Made by a program: the position numbers and the translations under genes. The notes beneath the pieces are model-generated. The model was not told where the DNA came from. It saw only the letters and a list, made by a program, of their open reading frames with translations, and ran no database searches. A DNA stretch of 47,746 nt from Desulfobacula sp. (GTDB taxonomy: Bacteria; Desulfobacterota; Desulfobacteria; Desulfobacterales; Desulfobacteraceae). The stretch lies in NCBI GenBank assembly GCA_021647625.1, contig JAKIUJ010000004.1, positions 1 through 47,746 on the forward strand, given 5' to 3'. Of the stretch, positions 24,850-33,982 are shown piece by piece. Every line of letters starts with the position of its first letter. Position 1 is the first letter of the stretch.

Positions 24850-26916
24850 TTGAAATTTTCAAACATGGATGAAAGTATAGTCAGAACCCCCTGTCGTTTT
24901 TGCCGGGGACAATGCAGTCTCAAGCTGCATATAAAAGAAAAACGAATTGTCAGGGTAGAAGCCGACCGAAATGATCCGATGAGTCACGGATATATATGCC
25001 CCAAAGGAAAAGCGATTCCCGAAATTCTTAATGCGCCTGACCGTCTTATGCATCCGCTTCGAAGAGACGGCAATAATTGGAAAAGAATTTCGTGGCAGGA
25101 AGCAATTGGCGAGATTGCAGACAAACTGAAAACAATCAAAAAAGAAGATGGTGCACATGCTACCATAATCCATATGGGACAAGAAGGGGTTATTCAGGAT
25201 ATCGAGCCATTGATACAAAGGTTTTGCAATGTTTATGGAACTCCCAACTTTTCCTCTGCTTCAAGTCAATGCTACTGGGCAAAGGAAATCGGGAATGTTT
25301 TGACTTGCGGTTCATTTCCGGAACCTGACCTTGAAAATGCAAACTGCATCATGGTGTGGGGTTCAAATCCCGGATCATCAAATCCTTTGAGGGCCCGCAG
25401 CATACTTAAAAAGCAAAACCACGGCACAGGCCTGGTCGTCATTGACCCTGCGGCAACAGCCATAGCAAAGAAAGCTGACATACACCTGCAGATAAGACCC
25501 GGCACTGACGGCGCCCTGGCGCTGGGTATGTTGAATATTATTCTGAGCAAAAATCTCTATGACAGAGAGTTTGTAGAAAAATGGACAATCGGCTTTGATG
25601 AGATAAAGGCGCTTTGTGCTGAGTTCCCACCGGAAAAAGCCCAGGAAATAACCTGGATACCGGCAGCACTGATAGAACAAGCAGCTATGTTATATGCCAA
25701 GACTAAGCCGGGCTGTATAATTCAGGGAAATGCTTTAGAACTTCATACGAATGCGGTTCAGTCGATTCGCGCTATAGCTGTCCTGGAAGCAGTTACCGGC
25801 AATTTAGATATCAAAGGCGGAGCTTTAATGAACCGCCCGGCGTACATCAATGACATTACTCTTAAGGAATTGCTGCCGCCAGACCCAAAAGCCCTGGGTT
25901 CTTCGGACTATCCGTTGTTTTACGAGTTTACACGTAATGCTCAGGTAAATATGCTGGCAGAGACAATCCTTACGGACATTCCTTATCCAATAAAAGCCAT
26001 GATTATTGCAGGGGCTAATCCTTTACTGACATTTCCGAACATCAAAAAGATGGAAAAAGCACTCAATAACCTGGACTTCATTGTTGTTATGGACATGTTC
26101 ATGACCAAGACAGCCAAACTGGCGCATATCGTACTGCCTGCGGCAACTATATTTGAAAGAAGTGAGTTATGGGGCATAGCACAGTTTCAATCCAACAAAA
26201 AAATTGTCTTTGCTGATAAGGTAGCAGAAGCCCCTCAAGAGTGCTGGCCGGACTGGAAATTCTGGTTTGAACTTGCTAAGGCGATGGGGTACCACAAGTA
26301 TTTTCCATGGGATGATATTGAACAATTGTATGAGTTCCGATTGAAGTCGAAAGGGATTAAAATTGACAAGCTGAGAAAGAGCAGCAGAAATACAATTATA
26401 TTAGGTTCAAAGGAATACTATAAGTATAAGAATAACGGTTTTCAAACTCCATCTGGAAAAGTGGAAATCTATTCAGAAAGAATGAAGGACATAGGTGTTG
26501 ATCCGTTACCCGTGTACAAGGAGCCCGCCGAAAGCCCGGTTAAGAAAGGAGTGCTCGTGGATCATTACCCTTTAGTCCTTACAACAGGGGCAAGGATTCC
26601 AGAGTACATCCATTCCCGGTTTCGCAATATTCCTTCTCTTAATGAAAAGGTACCTGAGCCATGGGTGGAAATTCATCCGGAAACAGCTATGAGTCTGGAT
26701 GTTGAAGATGGTGACAAAGTAACCGTGGAATCTGATAGAGGCAGCATAAAACTCAAAGCAAAGGTTACCGGAAAAATCAATCCGCGAGTTGTCCGTATCC
26801 TGCACGGATGGGATGAAGCCAATGCTAATATTTTAACAGACGATACAGCCCTCGACCATATCTCAGGATTTCCACCATTTAGATCATTGCAATGCAGGGT
26901 AAAAGGAAACAATTGA
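24850..26916 (+). CDS. Molybdopterin (bis-MGD) oxidoreductase, cytoplasmic
   Basis: A 688-residue DMSO-reductase-family catalytic subunit. The N-terminal [4Fe-4S] cluster is bound by Cys15, 18, 22 and 50 (CRFCRGQC...YICPKG). Cys141 (SSASSQCYWAKE) is at the usual metal-ligand position, so Mo or W would be Cys-ligated. MGD-binding phrases include VWGSNPGSSNPLRARSI and AGANPLLTFPN, and the C-terminal domain has PEPWVEIHPETAMSLDVEDGDKV. There is no signal peptide and no adjacent ferredoxin or membrane subunit, so the Fe-S proteins of the operon may be its partners. The TTG start at 24850 is chosen because AAGGAGG lies 9 nt upstream. Substrate unknown. Confidence 0.85.
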   Translation: MKFSNMDESIVRTPCRFCRGQCSLKLHIKEKRIVRVEADRNDPMSHGYICPKGKAIPEILNAPDRLMHPLRRDGNNWKRISWQEAIGEIADKLKTIKKEDGAHATIIHMGQEGVIQDIEPLIQRFCNVYGTPNFSSASSQCYWAKEIGNVLTCGSFPEPDLENANCIMVWGSNPGSSNPLRARSILKKQNHGTGLVVIDPAATAIAKKADIHLQIRPGTDGALALGMLNIILSKNLYDREFVEKWTIGFDEIKALCAEFPPEKAQEITWIPAALIEQAAMLYAKTKPGCIIQGNALELHTNAVQSIRAIAVLEAVTGNLDIKGGALMNRPAYINDITLKELLPPDPKALGSSDYPLFYEFTRNAQVNMLAETILTDIPYPIKAMIIAGANPLLTFPNIKKMEKALNNLDFIVVMDMFMTKTAKLAHIVLPAATIFERSELWGIAQFQSNKKIVFADKVAEAPQECWPDWKFWFELAKAMGYHKYFPWDDIEQLYEFRLKSKGIKIDKLRKSSRNTIILGSKEYYKYKNNGFQTPSGKVEIYSERMKDIGVDPLPVYKEPAESPVKKGVLVDHYPLVLTTGARIPEYIHSRFRNIPSLNEKVPEPWVEIHPETAMSLDVEDGDKVTVESDRGSIKLKAKVTGKINPRVVRILHGWDEANANILTDDTALDHISGFPPFRSLQCRVKGNN

Positions 26917-27046
26917 TACACCAACTATCACCGGGATCAGAGCCTATGCCGTGGCGCAAGGGCATTATTTCCTGAAGTTCAAACAATACTGGTATCGGCG
27001 GACAGGATTCCAAACCATACAACAGAAGCCTCTTAACACAATGATT

Positions 27047-27517
27047 TTATATTCTTAAACTCGCAATAAGACGTTCAGGTGTCTGGAAAAAAGCAAAAAC
27101 ATCCAGGATATCCTTTACCAAAAGATCTGCTACCAAAAGGGATGATGAGGCAAGTCCTTCATCTCCAAGTATTGCAATGCCGATACAGGCTTCTTTGAGC
27201 ATCAACCTGTCATTGGCACCATTTCCCACACAGATGGTATGCGCAGATCCAAGAGTGTTGATATAATCCAGTTTCTTTTGATCCTGATCACCCTTGGGGA
27301 TAATGGTTAAAACAGCATCAACACCCAGGAGTTGTTTTTCAACAAATCCAAATGTATCTGCCGTAATGACATGAAATTTAACCTGATTTGAAAATTGAGC
27401 AATGCCTTGTTTTACGCCTTTGATTAATGTTCCGTCTTTCGCAATAGTGCCATTGTAATCAAAGATCACATGTTCAATGTTGATTTGTCCAAATCCTGGA
27501 ATATTAATTTTTATCAT
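27047..27517 (-). CDS. HAD-family protein (soluble P-type-ATPase-like)
   Basis: A 156-residue compact HAD fold of the 'soluble P-type ATPase' group (COG4087-like). Motif I is FDYNGTIA, with Asn where most HAD phosphatases have the second Asp. Motif II is VITAD, and motif IV is VGNGANDRLML. The acid/base Asp is thus replaced, which may shift or weaken phosphatase activity, as noted in P-type ATPases, where this position is Lys. It is 60 nt downstream of the pstB-like gene on the same strand and probably the last gene of that operon. Confidence 0.7.
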   Translation of the reverse strand: MIKINIPGFGQINIEHVIFDYNGTIAKDGTLIKGVKQGIAQFSNQVKFHVITADTFGFVEKQLLGVDAVLTIIPKGDQDQKKLDYINTLGSAHTICVGNGANDRLMLKEACIGIAILGDEGLASSSLLVADLLVKDILDVFAFFQTPERLIASLRI

Positions 27518-27577
27518 ATGTCTATCCTTTTTTATTGTATGGTTTGGGTCTAATACCCGGCTTGCGGCGGGGATTCT

Positions 27578-28279
27578 TTATTGTTTGCTCAATTGCCGGT
27601 TGGACAGGACAAGTGTTGTGTCGGCGATCCTTTTTATCTGGTCCATGTAGTGGGAAACCATGATAATCGTGCAATCTTGTTTCAATATTACCAAAAGTTG
27701 TTCAATCATTTCCACCGAAGTTTCATCCAGAGAAGAGGTCGGTTCATCCAGCAATAGAATTTGTGGGTTTAAAACCAGGGTTCTGGCAATACAAAGCCGT
27801 TGCTGCTGGCCACCGGAAAGCAGGCTTGCATCCTGGGTAAGCCGGTCTTTGACTTCCTCCCACAAAAATGCTTTTTTCAACGCCGTTTTAACCTTTTCAA
27901 AGTTTGAATCCCGGTTTTTTTCTCCAATCAGTTTAAGTGGGAAGGCAACATTTTTATAAATGCCCATGGGTAGCGGATTGGGTGTTTGAAATACCATTCC
28001 CACTTTTTGGCGAAGTTGCGGAAGTGGATATCCAGGGACTGTAATCTCTTCAAAACCATTTTCGAAATCGATATTTATGATTCCCTGGCTTTTTGCTCCA
28101 TCGATATTTTCCCAAAGGCGGTTCAGGGTCATTAAAAAAGTGGATTTTCCTTGTCCTGACGGGCCTGTGATACAAGTGATGCAATTTTTTCGAATATCAA
28201 GATGAATATCTTCAAGTATAAGATTTGTATTATAATAGAACCAAAGGTCCCGGATTTGTATTTTTATCTTGTTCGTCAT
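27578..28279 (-). CDS. pstB: Phosphate-type ABC ATPase
   Basis: A 233-residue ATPase. Walker A is GPSGQGKS, the signature LLSGGQQQRLCIAR, and Walker B ILLLDEPTSSLD, followed by the switch His in MVSHYMDQ. The PstB-like residues VGMVFQTPNPLPMGIYKNVAFPLKL fit the Pst family, although it is shorter than classical PstB (about 255). It lies 6 nt after the pstA-like gene. Confidence 0.82.
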   Translation of the reverse strand: MTNKIKIQIRDLWFYYNTNLILEDIHLDIRKNCITCITGPSGQGKSTFLMTLNRLWENIDGAKSQGIINIDFENGFEEITVPGYPLPQLRQKVGMVFQTPNPLPMGIYKNVAFPLKLIGEKNRDSNFEKVKTALKKAFLWEEVKDRLTQDASLLSGGQQQRLCIARTLVLNPQILLLDEPTSSLDETSVEMIEQLLVILKQDCTIIMVSHYMDQIKRIADTTLVLSNRQLSKQ

Positions 28280-28285
28280 GATTTA

Positions 28286-29170
28286 TTAATAGCTGAACCT
28301 CTGCTTTTGATCAATTGTGTTTTTAATCCAGTGTGCAATACAAAAGAGTCCTGAACAGATCAGCAGCAGTATAAGGGCAGCGCCATATCCTTTCATCAGT
28401 TCGGACGGGTCTGAATATTCCGATGCAATATAATAAATGTAAAATGGCAGAGCCTCAAAATTTGAAAAAATGGATTTGGGGATACCAGCTGTGGCGACAA
28501 CCCCGGTGAGCATGATAACCGCTGTATCTTCCGCGCATCGTCCAATGGCAAGAACAAGACCGCTGACAATATCGGACAAAGCCGTGGGTAAGAGTACAAA
28601 GATAATGTTTTCAAGCCGCGTTGCCCCAAGGGCGGGTGCAGTTAATCGAACTTGAAAAGGCAGACTTTCCATAGCAGTCTGGGTCGTTTTAACAATATAG
28701 GGCAGTACTAAAAATGCCAGGGACAGGGCTGAAATTAACAGGCAGGGGAAAATCCGATTGCTGAAAAAATGATGTAAAAAAATAGTAATGGAAAATCCGA
28801 AAAGCCCAACAACAATAGAGGGTATCCCGGCAAGGATATCAACCATCAGGCTGAAAAACCATTTTTGATTTGCCGGTGCATACTCTGAAAGGTAAATGCC
28901 TGATGCAATACCCACGGGCATCGCAAAGCTGATAGCCAGCAATATCAAGGAAAGGGTACCGATAATGGCCGGGAAAAGACCGCCAAACACCTGGCGTTTT
29001 AAAAGAAGTCCATCTAAAGGACGGGTATCGGCAAATATCAGGTCGAGATTGATTGTTTTGTATCCTTTCACAACAAGGAAACCAATAATGATACTCACTG
29101 CTGATATCAGCAGCAGAGCACAGCCCCAGGAGAAGGCGACAAGCAATCGGTCAAAAAATGGTTTTTTCAT
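28286..29170 (-). CDS. pstA: Phosphate-type ABC permease A
   Basis: A 294-residue permease. I place the start at 29170 (MKKPFFDRLL), because the longer frame to 29245 runs inside pstC and the ATG at 29170 overlaps the pstC stop as ATGA. It has six membrane helices and family phrases SGIYLSEYAPANQKWFFSLMVDILAGIPSIVVGLFGF and LGATRLENIIFVLLPTALSDIVSGLVLAIGRCAEDTA. Confidence 0.85.
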   Translation of the reverse strand: MKKPFFDRLLVAFSWGCALLLISAVSIIIGFLVVKGYKTINLDLIFADTRPLDGLLLKRQVFGGLFPAIIGTLSLILLAISFAMPVGIASGIYLSEYAPANQKWFFSLMVDILAGIPSIVVGLFGFSITIFLHHFFSNRIFPCLLISALSLAFLVLPYIVKTTQTAMESLPFQVRLTAPALGATRLENIIFVLLPTALSDIVSGLVLAIGRCAEDTAVIMLTGVVATAGIPKSIFSNFEALPFYIYYIASEYSDPSELMKGYGAALILLLICSGLFCIAHWIKNTIDQKQRFSY

Positions 29171-30024
29171 CCCTGTTGTCTCCTGTCCAGAATGCGGGCG
29201 GCAAGGATGCCGCAGCTTGTCAGAAGATACAGGACACTGCCGCAAATAAAAATGGTTTTAAATTCAATACTGTCAAAATCGGCAGCAATGATCATGGCGA
29301 TGTGTGCCGTTAAAGTTCTTGCCGAGTCCAGAATGGAAGACGGCAGCATTACGGAGTTTCCACTGATCATAAGGGCAATCAGGGTATCCCCCATGGCTCT
29401 GCCGAATCCAAGAATAAGCCCGGTTAATAGACCTGGCCAGGCATGGGGGATGATGACATAAATTAATTTTTGAAATGGTGTTCCGCCCAGTGCGTCAGCT
29501 GCAAGAAGAAAATTTTTGGGAACACGTGCAAAACTTTGGGAAAAAAACAGGATCATGGTGGGACAGATTAATATCCCCAGCATCAGTGATGCTGTTAAAA
29601 TGCTCATTCCCGAACCATAACTGAATACTTGTCTCACAACCGGTACCAGCAGGAATACCCCGACAAAACCGTAGATAACCGTTGGAATGGCGGTCATGAA
29701 TTGAACCAGCTTTTTTAATAATTTCCCCGGGCCATGGGGGGATGTGATCTGGATGAAAAAGGAGCATCCAAGGCTGATGGGAAAACCGATCAATAAGCTT
29801 AAGCCTGCAATATAAAGTGTTCCAACAATCATCGCCAATATGCCAAACTGCCCATGGCCCGGAGACCATGGGTCAGTCAAGATATTCATCAGCAGTCCGC
29901 TTTCCAATACAGGCAGGCTTAGCAGGATCATGAATCCTAATATGAGAAGGGTTGCTGCCCCGCTTAAAACAGCAGCACCTGAAAAAAATAGTTGTGCAAG
30001 ATTTTCTTTAACAGCAAATCGCAT
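29167..30024 (-). CDS. pstC: Phosphate-type ABC permease C
   Basis: A 285-residue permease with six helices and Pst features FMTAIPTVIYGFVGVFLLVPVVR and ADALGGTPFQKLIYVIIPHAWPGLLTGLILGFGRAMGDTLIALMISGN. It shares one base with the pstS stop (TAATG) and four with pstA, so the three are translationally coupled. Confidence 0.87.
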   Translation of the reverse strand: MRFAVKENLAQLFFSGAAVLSGAATLLILGFMILLSLPVLESGLLMNILTDPWSPGHGQFGILAMIVGTLYIAGLSLLIGFPISLGCSFFIQITSPHGPGKLLKKLVQFMTAIPTVIYGFVGVFLLVPVVRQVFSYGSGMSILTASLMLGILICPTMILFFSQSFARVPKNFLLAADALGGTPFQKLIYVIIPHAWPGLLTGLILGFGRAMGDTLIALMISGNSVMLPSSILDSARTLTAHIAMIIAADFDSIEFKTIFICGSVLYLLTSCGILAARILDRRQQG

Positions 30025-30839
30025 TATTTTACAGGAATAAAACCCTTTTGAGCAGCAATAGCCTGACCGTCAGGGCTTAATAAATAGTCAATGAATTTTT
30101 TGGCAATTCCTTTTGCACTTCCCTTTGTATTGCTGAAAAGTCCCCTGGCAACTTTGTACTGACCTGTCCTGACCGTTTCAAGGGTTGGTGTTACACCATC
30201 TAAGGTGACCTGCATAACCGTGCTGTCAACATATCCCACAGAGATATATCCAATGGCATACGGGTTATTGACGACAGCAGATTTCATGGCACCGTTTGAA
30301 GCGACAAAATTGGCTCTTCCTATGATTTCCCCTTTTTTCAGCGCTTTTTTCCAGAATACCGCGCGCGTCCCGCTGGATGCATCTCTGGTGTATATGTTTA
30401 TGGCCCTGTCATCTCCGCCAAGATTTTTCCAATTGCTAATTCTTCCGGCATAGATATCCTGCAATTGTTTGTTGGTCAGCTTTTTAACAGGGTTGTGCGG
30501 ATTGACAACAGCGGCAACACCGTCAATAGCCCATTTGTACAGGGCAAGACCGTATTTTTTTACTTCGGTTTCGGTAGCCTGCCTTCCTGAATTTCCGATA
30601 TTGACAAGACCTTCTCCCACCTGTTTGATGCCTGCCCCTGATCCGCCTCCGGCAATGATGATCTGAATATCCGGATTAAAGGTCATGATCCTTTTTGCAA
30701 CTTCCTTCATGACAGGAATATGGGCAGTACCGCCTGAAATTCGCAGTATTCCTTTTTCTTCCTTGAATGCATCTAATCCGGATGCCAAACAAAATCCTGC
30801 TTGCAGAAGTATAATGGCTAAAACAATTATTTTTTTCAT
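30024..30839 (-). CDS. pstS: PstS-like phosphate-binding protein
   Basis: A 271-residue periplasmic binding protein (PBP_like_2 type). It has a signal peptide (MKKIIVLAIILLQAGFCLASG), the anion loop GGGSGAGIKQVGEGLVNIGNSGR and a second ligand loop RDASSGTRAVFWKKA. The ligand is most likely phosphate, but related proteins bind other oxyanions. It is 21 nt downstream of the rhodanese gene. No PhoU gene follows, so regulation may differ from standard pst operons. Confidence 0.85.
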   Translation of the reverse strand: MKKIIVLAIILLQAGFCLASGLDAFKEEKGILRISGGTAHIPVMKEVAKRIMTFNPDIQIIIAGGGSGAGIKQVGEGLVNIGNSGRQATETEVKKYGLALYKWAIDGVAAVVNPHNPVKKLTNKQLQDIYAGRISNWKNLGGDDRAINIYTRDASSGTRAVFWKKALKKGEIIGRANFVASNGAMKSAVVNNPYAIGYISVGYVDSTVMQVTLDGVTPTLETVRTGQYKVARGLFSNTKGSAKGIAKKFIDYLLSPDGQAIAAQKGFIPVK

Positions 30840-30860
30840 ATGAATCCCCTTAATTTAGTT

Positions 30861-31433
30861 TTAATGTCGATATACCCGGCTTCGATCAAGCGCGTATGTC
30901 CATGGTGCACCGGAATTTTTCCATCCATTAACAAGGCGTTTGCCGTTTTTATAACTCCCGGGGATATTTATGGTGCCCCCTTCAAATCCGTCTATGATGT
31001 TATAGACGTTTTTAAAACCGGCTGCGGCCATGAGGTTTACAGATGCAGCACTTCTTGCACCGGATCGGCACATTACAAAAATAGTATCTGTTTTTTTGAA
31101 TTTCTTTCTAACCTCTTCTATAAAATTTTCATTTGCAGTCATTGATATCTTCATCGTCAGCAGATTAACGCTTTTATTTAAGAATTTTAAGGGAATATTG
31201 ACAGCCATGGGGGCATGACCGACAAAAATGTATTCACCAGGGGTTCTGACATCCAGTATTTTTATTTTATCCGGATTGACTTGCCATTTGGCATAGGTTT
31301 GCTGTGCAGTTATATAAAGGTTTAAAATCGTTTGTTTCTTTTTCGGTACAGGCGGCTGTGCACCAAAACAGCTTAAAGAAAAGCTGAGAACAATAAACGG
31401 GATAATTAAGGCGGAATATATTCTTTTTTTCAT
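30861..31433 (-). CDS. Secreted rhodanese-domain protein
   Basis: A 190-residue sulfurtransferase-like protein. The start at 31433 (MKKRIYSALI) has GGAG 8 nt upstream and gives a proper signal peptide ending near CFGA. The rhodanese domain (about 45-150) has ILDVRTPGEYIFVGHAPMAVNIPL and an intact active-site loop VMCRSGARS with the catalytic Cys. It appears to be the first gene of the Pst-like operon and would act in the periplasm. The link between a sulfur-handling enzyme and an oxyanion importer is unusual. Confidence 0.85.
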   Translation of the reverse strand: MKKRIYSALIIPFIVLSFSLSCFGAQPPVPKKKQTILNLYITAQQTYAKWQVNPDKIKILDVRTPGEYIFVGHAPMAVNIPLKFLNKSVNLLTMKISMTANENFIEEVRKKFKKTDTIFVMCRSGARSAASVNLMAAAGFKNVYNIIDGFEGGTINIPGSYKNGKRLVNGWKNSGAPWTYALDRSRVYRH

Positions 31434-31501
31434 TTTTTTCTCCATTTCCATTAAAATCAAGGTTTAGTCTTATATAAACATAATTATTTGTGTGACCCGG
31501 C

Positions 31502-31969
31502 CTATTTGCATAACCCTTTAAAAACCTGTCTTAAGATTGTGTCTTTAATCGGATAGAACAGGACCGATTCTGAATCGTTTGTATTTGGAATTTGTCTTGG
31601 CTCGTCCGTGGAGTTTTTCCTTACTATTGTCTCCTTGATGGAAAAGCAGAAATGATCAGCTCCCCGATTTATCTCAAGCCATTGACTGCATTGGTCATGG
31701 GAGCCGATAAACAGAACAAAAAGCACGTGTTTTTTGATAGACACTATAAGCCTGTATCCATTACCCAGCCGGTACTTAATACAACTTTTAACTCGCAGCT
31801 CACCATGGTGGCTTAAGGACCCAATGCAGTTAAACTTTTTTTTTGATGTCTTAAACAAAAACAAAATATCAAACGCTTTTTTTACCGCTTTTTTTGCTTT
31901 GGCACCGGATTTGTTAAGTCTTATGCATTGTTTCTTAAACCGGGGGTGGTATTTGATCTGCTCAATCAT
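31502..31969 (-). CDS. RelE/ParE-like toxin with C-terminal extension
   Basis: A 155-residue protein. Its first about 95 residues match the small mRNA-interferase fold (IKYHPRFKKQCIRLNKSG; KYRLGNGYRLIVSIKKHVLFVLFIGSHDQCSQWL). The remaining about 55 residues (GADHFCFSIKETIVRKN...) are not part of the usual domain. The ATG overlaps by ATGA the end of a short upstream frame (LLQLVLDEITLRSKTFSPAEIDTK) that has no good start and may be what remains of an antitoxin. Toxin activity is uncertain. Confidence 0.6.
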   Translation of the reverse strand: MIEQIKYHPRFKKQCIRLNKSGAKAKKAVKKAFDILFLFKTSKKKFNCIGSLSHHGELRVKSCIKYRLGNGYRLIVSIKKHVLFVLFIGSHDQCSQWLEINRGADHFCFSIKETIVRKNSTDEPRQIPNTNDSESVLFYPIKDTILRQVFKGLCK

Positions 31970-32084
31970 TTTGTATCAATTTCAGCTGGACTAAAAGTTT
32001 TGCTACGCAATGTGATTTCATCCAGCACCAATTGTAATAGGGCCGATATGTTTGCAAGAACCTCATTATACCTTAAGATTAAAA

Positions 32085-33224
32085 TTAAATCATTTCAAGA
32101 AATGCTTCGATCCTTACCCTGAGTTGCTCTGTATCGGATTCAGAGTAATCGGTTTCAATATGCAGGTATGGCAGTTTACAATTGTCATTAACAAATTTTT
32201 GTACCTGCACAGCTTCAATATTGTATGTATGACAGGCCTGCCAGGTGAGGTCCACAACACCATCGATTGAAAATTGTGAGATCATTTCATCAAGAAGGTC
32301 TATCCGTCCCTGATTCGGGCTCATCACAGAGCACGGAATAGACAGGTATTGTTCGGCAAGCGCTAAAAAAGGTTCTTTGGTCTCATCAATCTGAAAGGTT
32401 TGCTTATAACCACTACAGTTTTCAAAGGCCACGACATTGGCACCGGATTCCTCAATAATTTTAACCACCTTGTCAGATCCTAAGCCAATGGGTACCCCGG
32501 TCAGAAGAATTCGGGGCGTATCAATTTTATAAGGGGTGTCTCCATTTTTGATCAGAGTGTTGCAAACATCAATGATTTCATCAATCAGGTCAATACCTTT
32601 TTGTTTGTCGGCGAAAAAACCGGTTTTAAACAGTATTTCAACAAGTTCCATACCGGTTAAGGGTGAGGGTGTAGCCTTTGTTATATCCATCAGCCTTTTT
32701 TTAGCTTTCCGTTCCCGGTTCAACAATTCAATGGCGCTGGTGATTTTTTCCCGGGTAATTTGATTGCCGGTCATGTCTTCTATAACGGTTTTCAGATTTA
32801 AAATTTCATTTTTCCAGGGTTCCAGAAACAGGTCAAAATTTTGCTGCTGGGGAAGCTGCAGCACGTGAACCGGTTTGATATCAGACATGAGCTCAAACAT
32901 TTTCTTTTTCCCGTCACAGGTTGTGTCTGCAACAATTATATCTGAGAATCTGAAAAACGGGCATGTATCTGACACAGCAAAACCATAGCTGCTCTTGATT
33001 AAAGGGCAAAGGTTCCTGGGAAGGGTTTCCTCTGCCACTTCAATCGGGTCATGGCGCGTCCCGCACAAGGGAAGCGGGATGGCCCCTGCTGCCACAGCAA
33101 GCTCAGTGGGTGCATACAGGCAATAAAACCCGATAGCATGGTTTCCTTTTCTCTTGTGTTCTTCTATATCGTTAATGTTTAGTTCGGCATTCTGCTGAAG
33201 TTTTTTTAAAAGTTGCTGTTTCAT
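32085..33224 (-). CDS. Double-cubane-cluster reductase
   Basis: A 379-residue protein of the HgdB/BcrB superfamily, fitting the double-cubane-cluster group. Six Cys (35 GFYC, 73 NLC, 103 TTC, 270 ENC, 298 IPC, 331 QAC) have the context expected for ligands of a bridged [8Fe-9S] cluster. Such proteins receive electrons from an ATP-hydrolysing activator and reduce small, hard-to-reduce molecules in vitro; physiological substrates are not established. The activator gene precedes it with a 4-nt overlap, so the two form a complete system. Confidence 0.88.
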   Translation of the reverse strand: MKQQLLKKLQQNAELNINDIEEHKRKGNHAIGFYCLYAPTELAVAAGAIPLPLCGTRHDPIEVAEETLPRNLCPLIKSSYGFAVSDTCPFFRFSDIIVADTTCDGKKKMFELMSDIKPVHVLQLPQQQNFDLFLEPWKNEILNLKTVIEDMTGNQITREKITSAIELLNRERKAKKRLMDITKATPSPLTGMELVEILFKTGFFADKQKGIDLIDEIIDVCNTLIKNGDTPYKIDTPRILLTGVPIGLGSDKVVKIIEESGANVVAFENCSGYKQTFQIDETKEPFLALAEQYLSIPCSVMSPNQGRIDLLDEMISQFSIDGVVDLTWQACHTYNIEAVQVQKFVNDNCKLPYLHIETDYSESDTEQLRVRIEAFLEMI

Positions 33225-33982
33225 TTGATTTGCTTTCCATTTTCCATTGCAATAAGTGCGGCGCCGACTGCGCCATTTATTTCAGGGGGTTGCGGTACTA
33301 ATATTTCTCTTTGGGTCATCTGTGCCAGCCGTTCAACAATAAAGGGATTGTTGGCAACCCCGCCGGTAAATACAACCGGTCCCTTGGGGCAAACCCTGTT
33401 CAGCATTGAAACTGCTCTTTTTAGAACGGCAAGATGCAGTCCCCTGGCAATTTCATTGGGGTTTTCTCCTTTTGCAACCAGTGAGGTCACCTCAGATTCT
33501 GCAAATACGGTGCACATGCTGCTGATACTAAGGTCTTTTTTTGCAATCATTGCTTCATTCCCAAAGGTATCAATACTGAACCCAAGGGTTTTGGCCATGA
33601 TTTCAAGAAATTTACCGGTTCCGGCAGCACACCGGTCATTCATTTCAAATTGGATCACTTTGCCGGAATCATTAAGCTTGATAACTTTACTGTCCTGACC
33701 ACCGATGTCCAGAACTGATAAAACTTTTGGGAAAAAATGGACAGCCCCTCTTGCATGGGCCTTTATCTCGGTGATGGTCGCTGTATTGTGCTCAATTTCA
33801 AAAAGATTTCTTCCGTATCCCGTTGCTAATATTCGATCAAATTTTAATCCGTTGATTAATTGTTTTGCCTGGCCGATGGGGTCAAATCCGGTATCTGCTT
33901 TCCGTATTTCACTGATGTCCCCATTCTTTATAGTGACACATTCAATTGACCTGGAGCCAATATCTATACCTGCACTGATCAT
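33221..33982 (-). CDS. BadF/HgdC-type ATPase activator of the double-cubane reductase
   Basis: A 253-residue ASKHA-fold ATPase. Nucleotide-binding motifs are GIDIGSRSIEC, LDIGGQDSKVIKL and FTGGVANNPFIVE. The two Cys in NDRCAAGTGKFLE and SSMCTVFAESEV would hold one [4Fe-4S] cluster across the homodimer. It drives electrons at very low potential into its partner. It is the only such activator in the window, so it may also serve the reductase at 16.2 kb. Confidence 0.9.
   Translation of the reverse strand: MISAGIDIGSRSIECVTIKNGDISEIRKADTGFDPIGQAKQLINGLKFDRILATGYGRNLFEIEHNTATITEIKAHARGAVHFFPKVLSVLDIGGQDSKVIKLNDSGKVIQFEMNDRCAAGTGKFLEIMAKTLGFSIDTFGNEAMIAKKDLSISSMCTVFAESEVTSLVAKGENPNEIARGLHLAVLKRAVSMLNRVCPKGPVVFTGGVANNPFIVERLAQMTQREILVPQPPEINGAVGAALIAMENGKQIK

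Noticed and set aside
29495-29869. 124-aa minus-strand ORF inside pstC
   Set aside because: It is in another frame of the same strand, overlapping conserved permease sequence.
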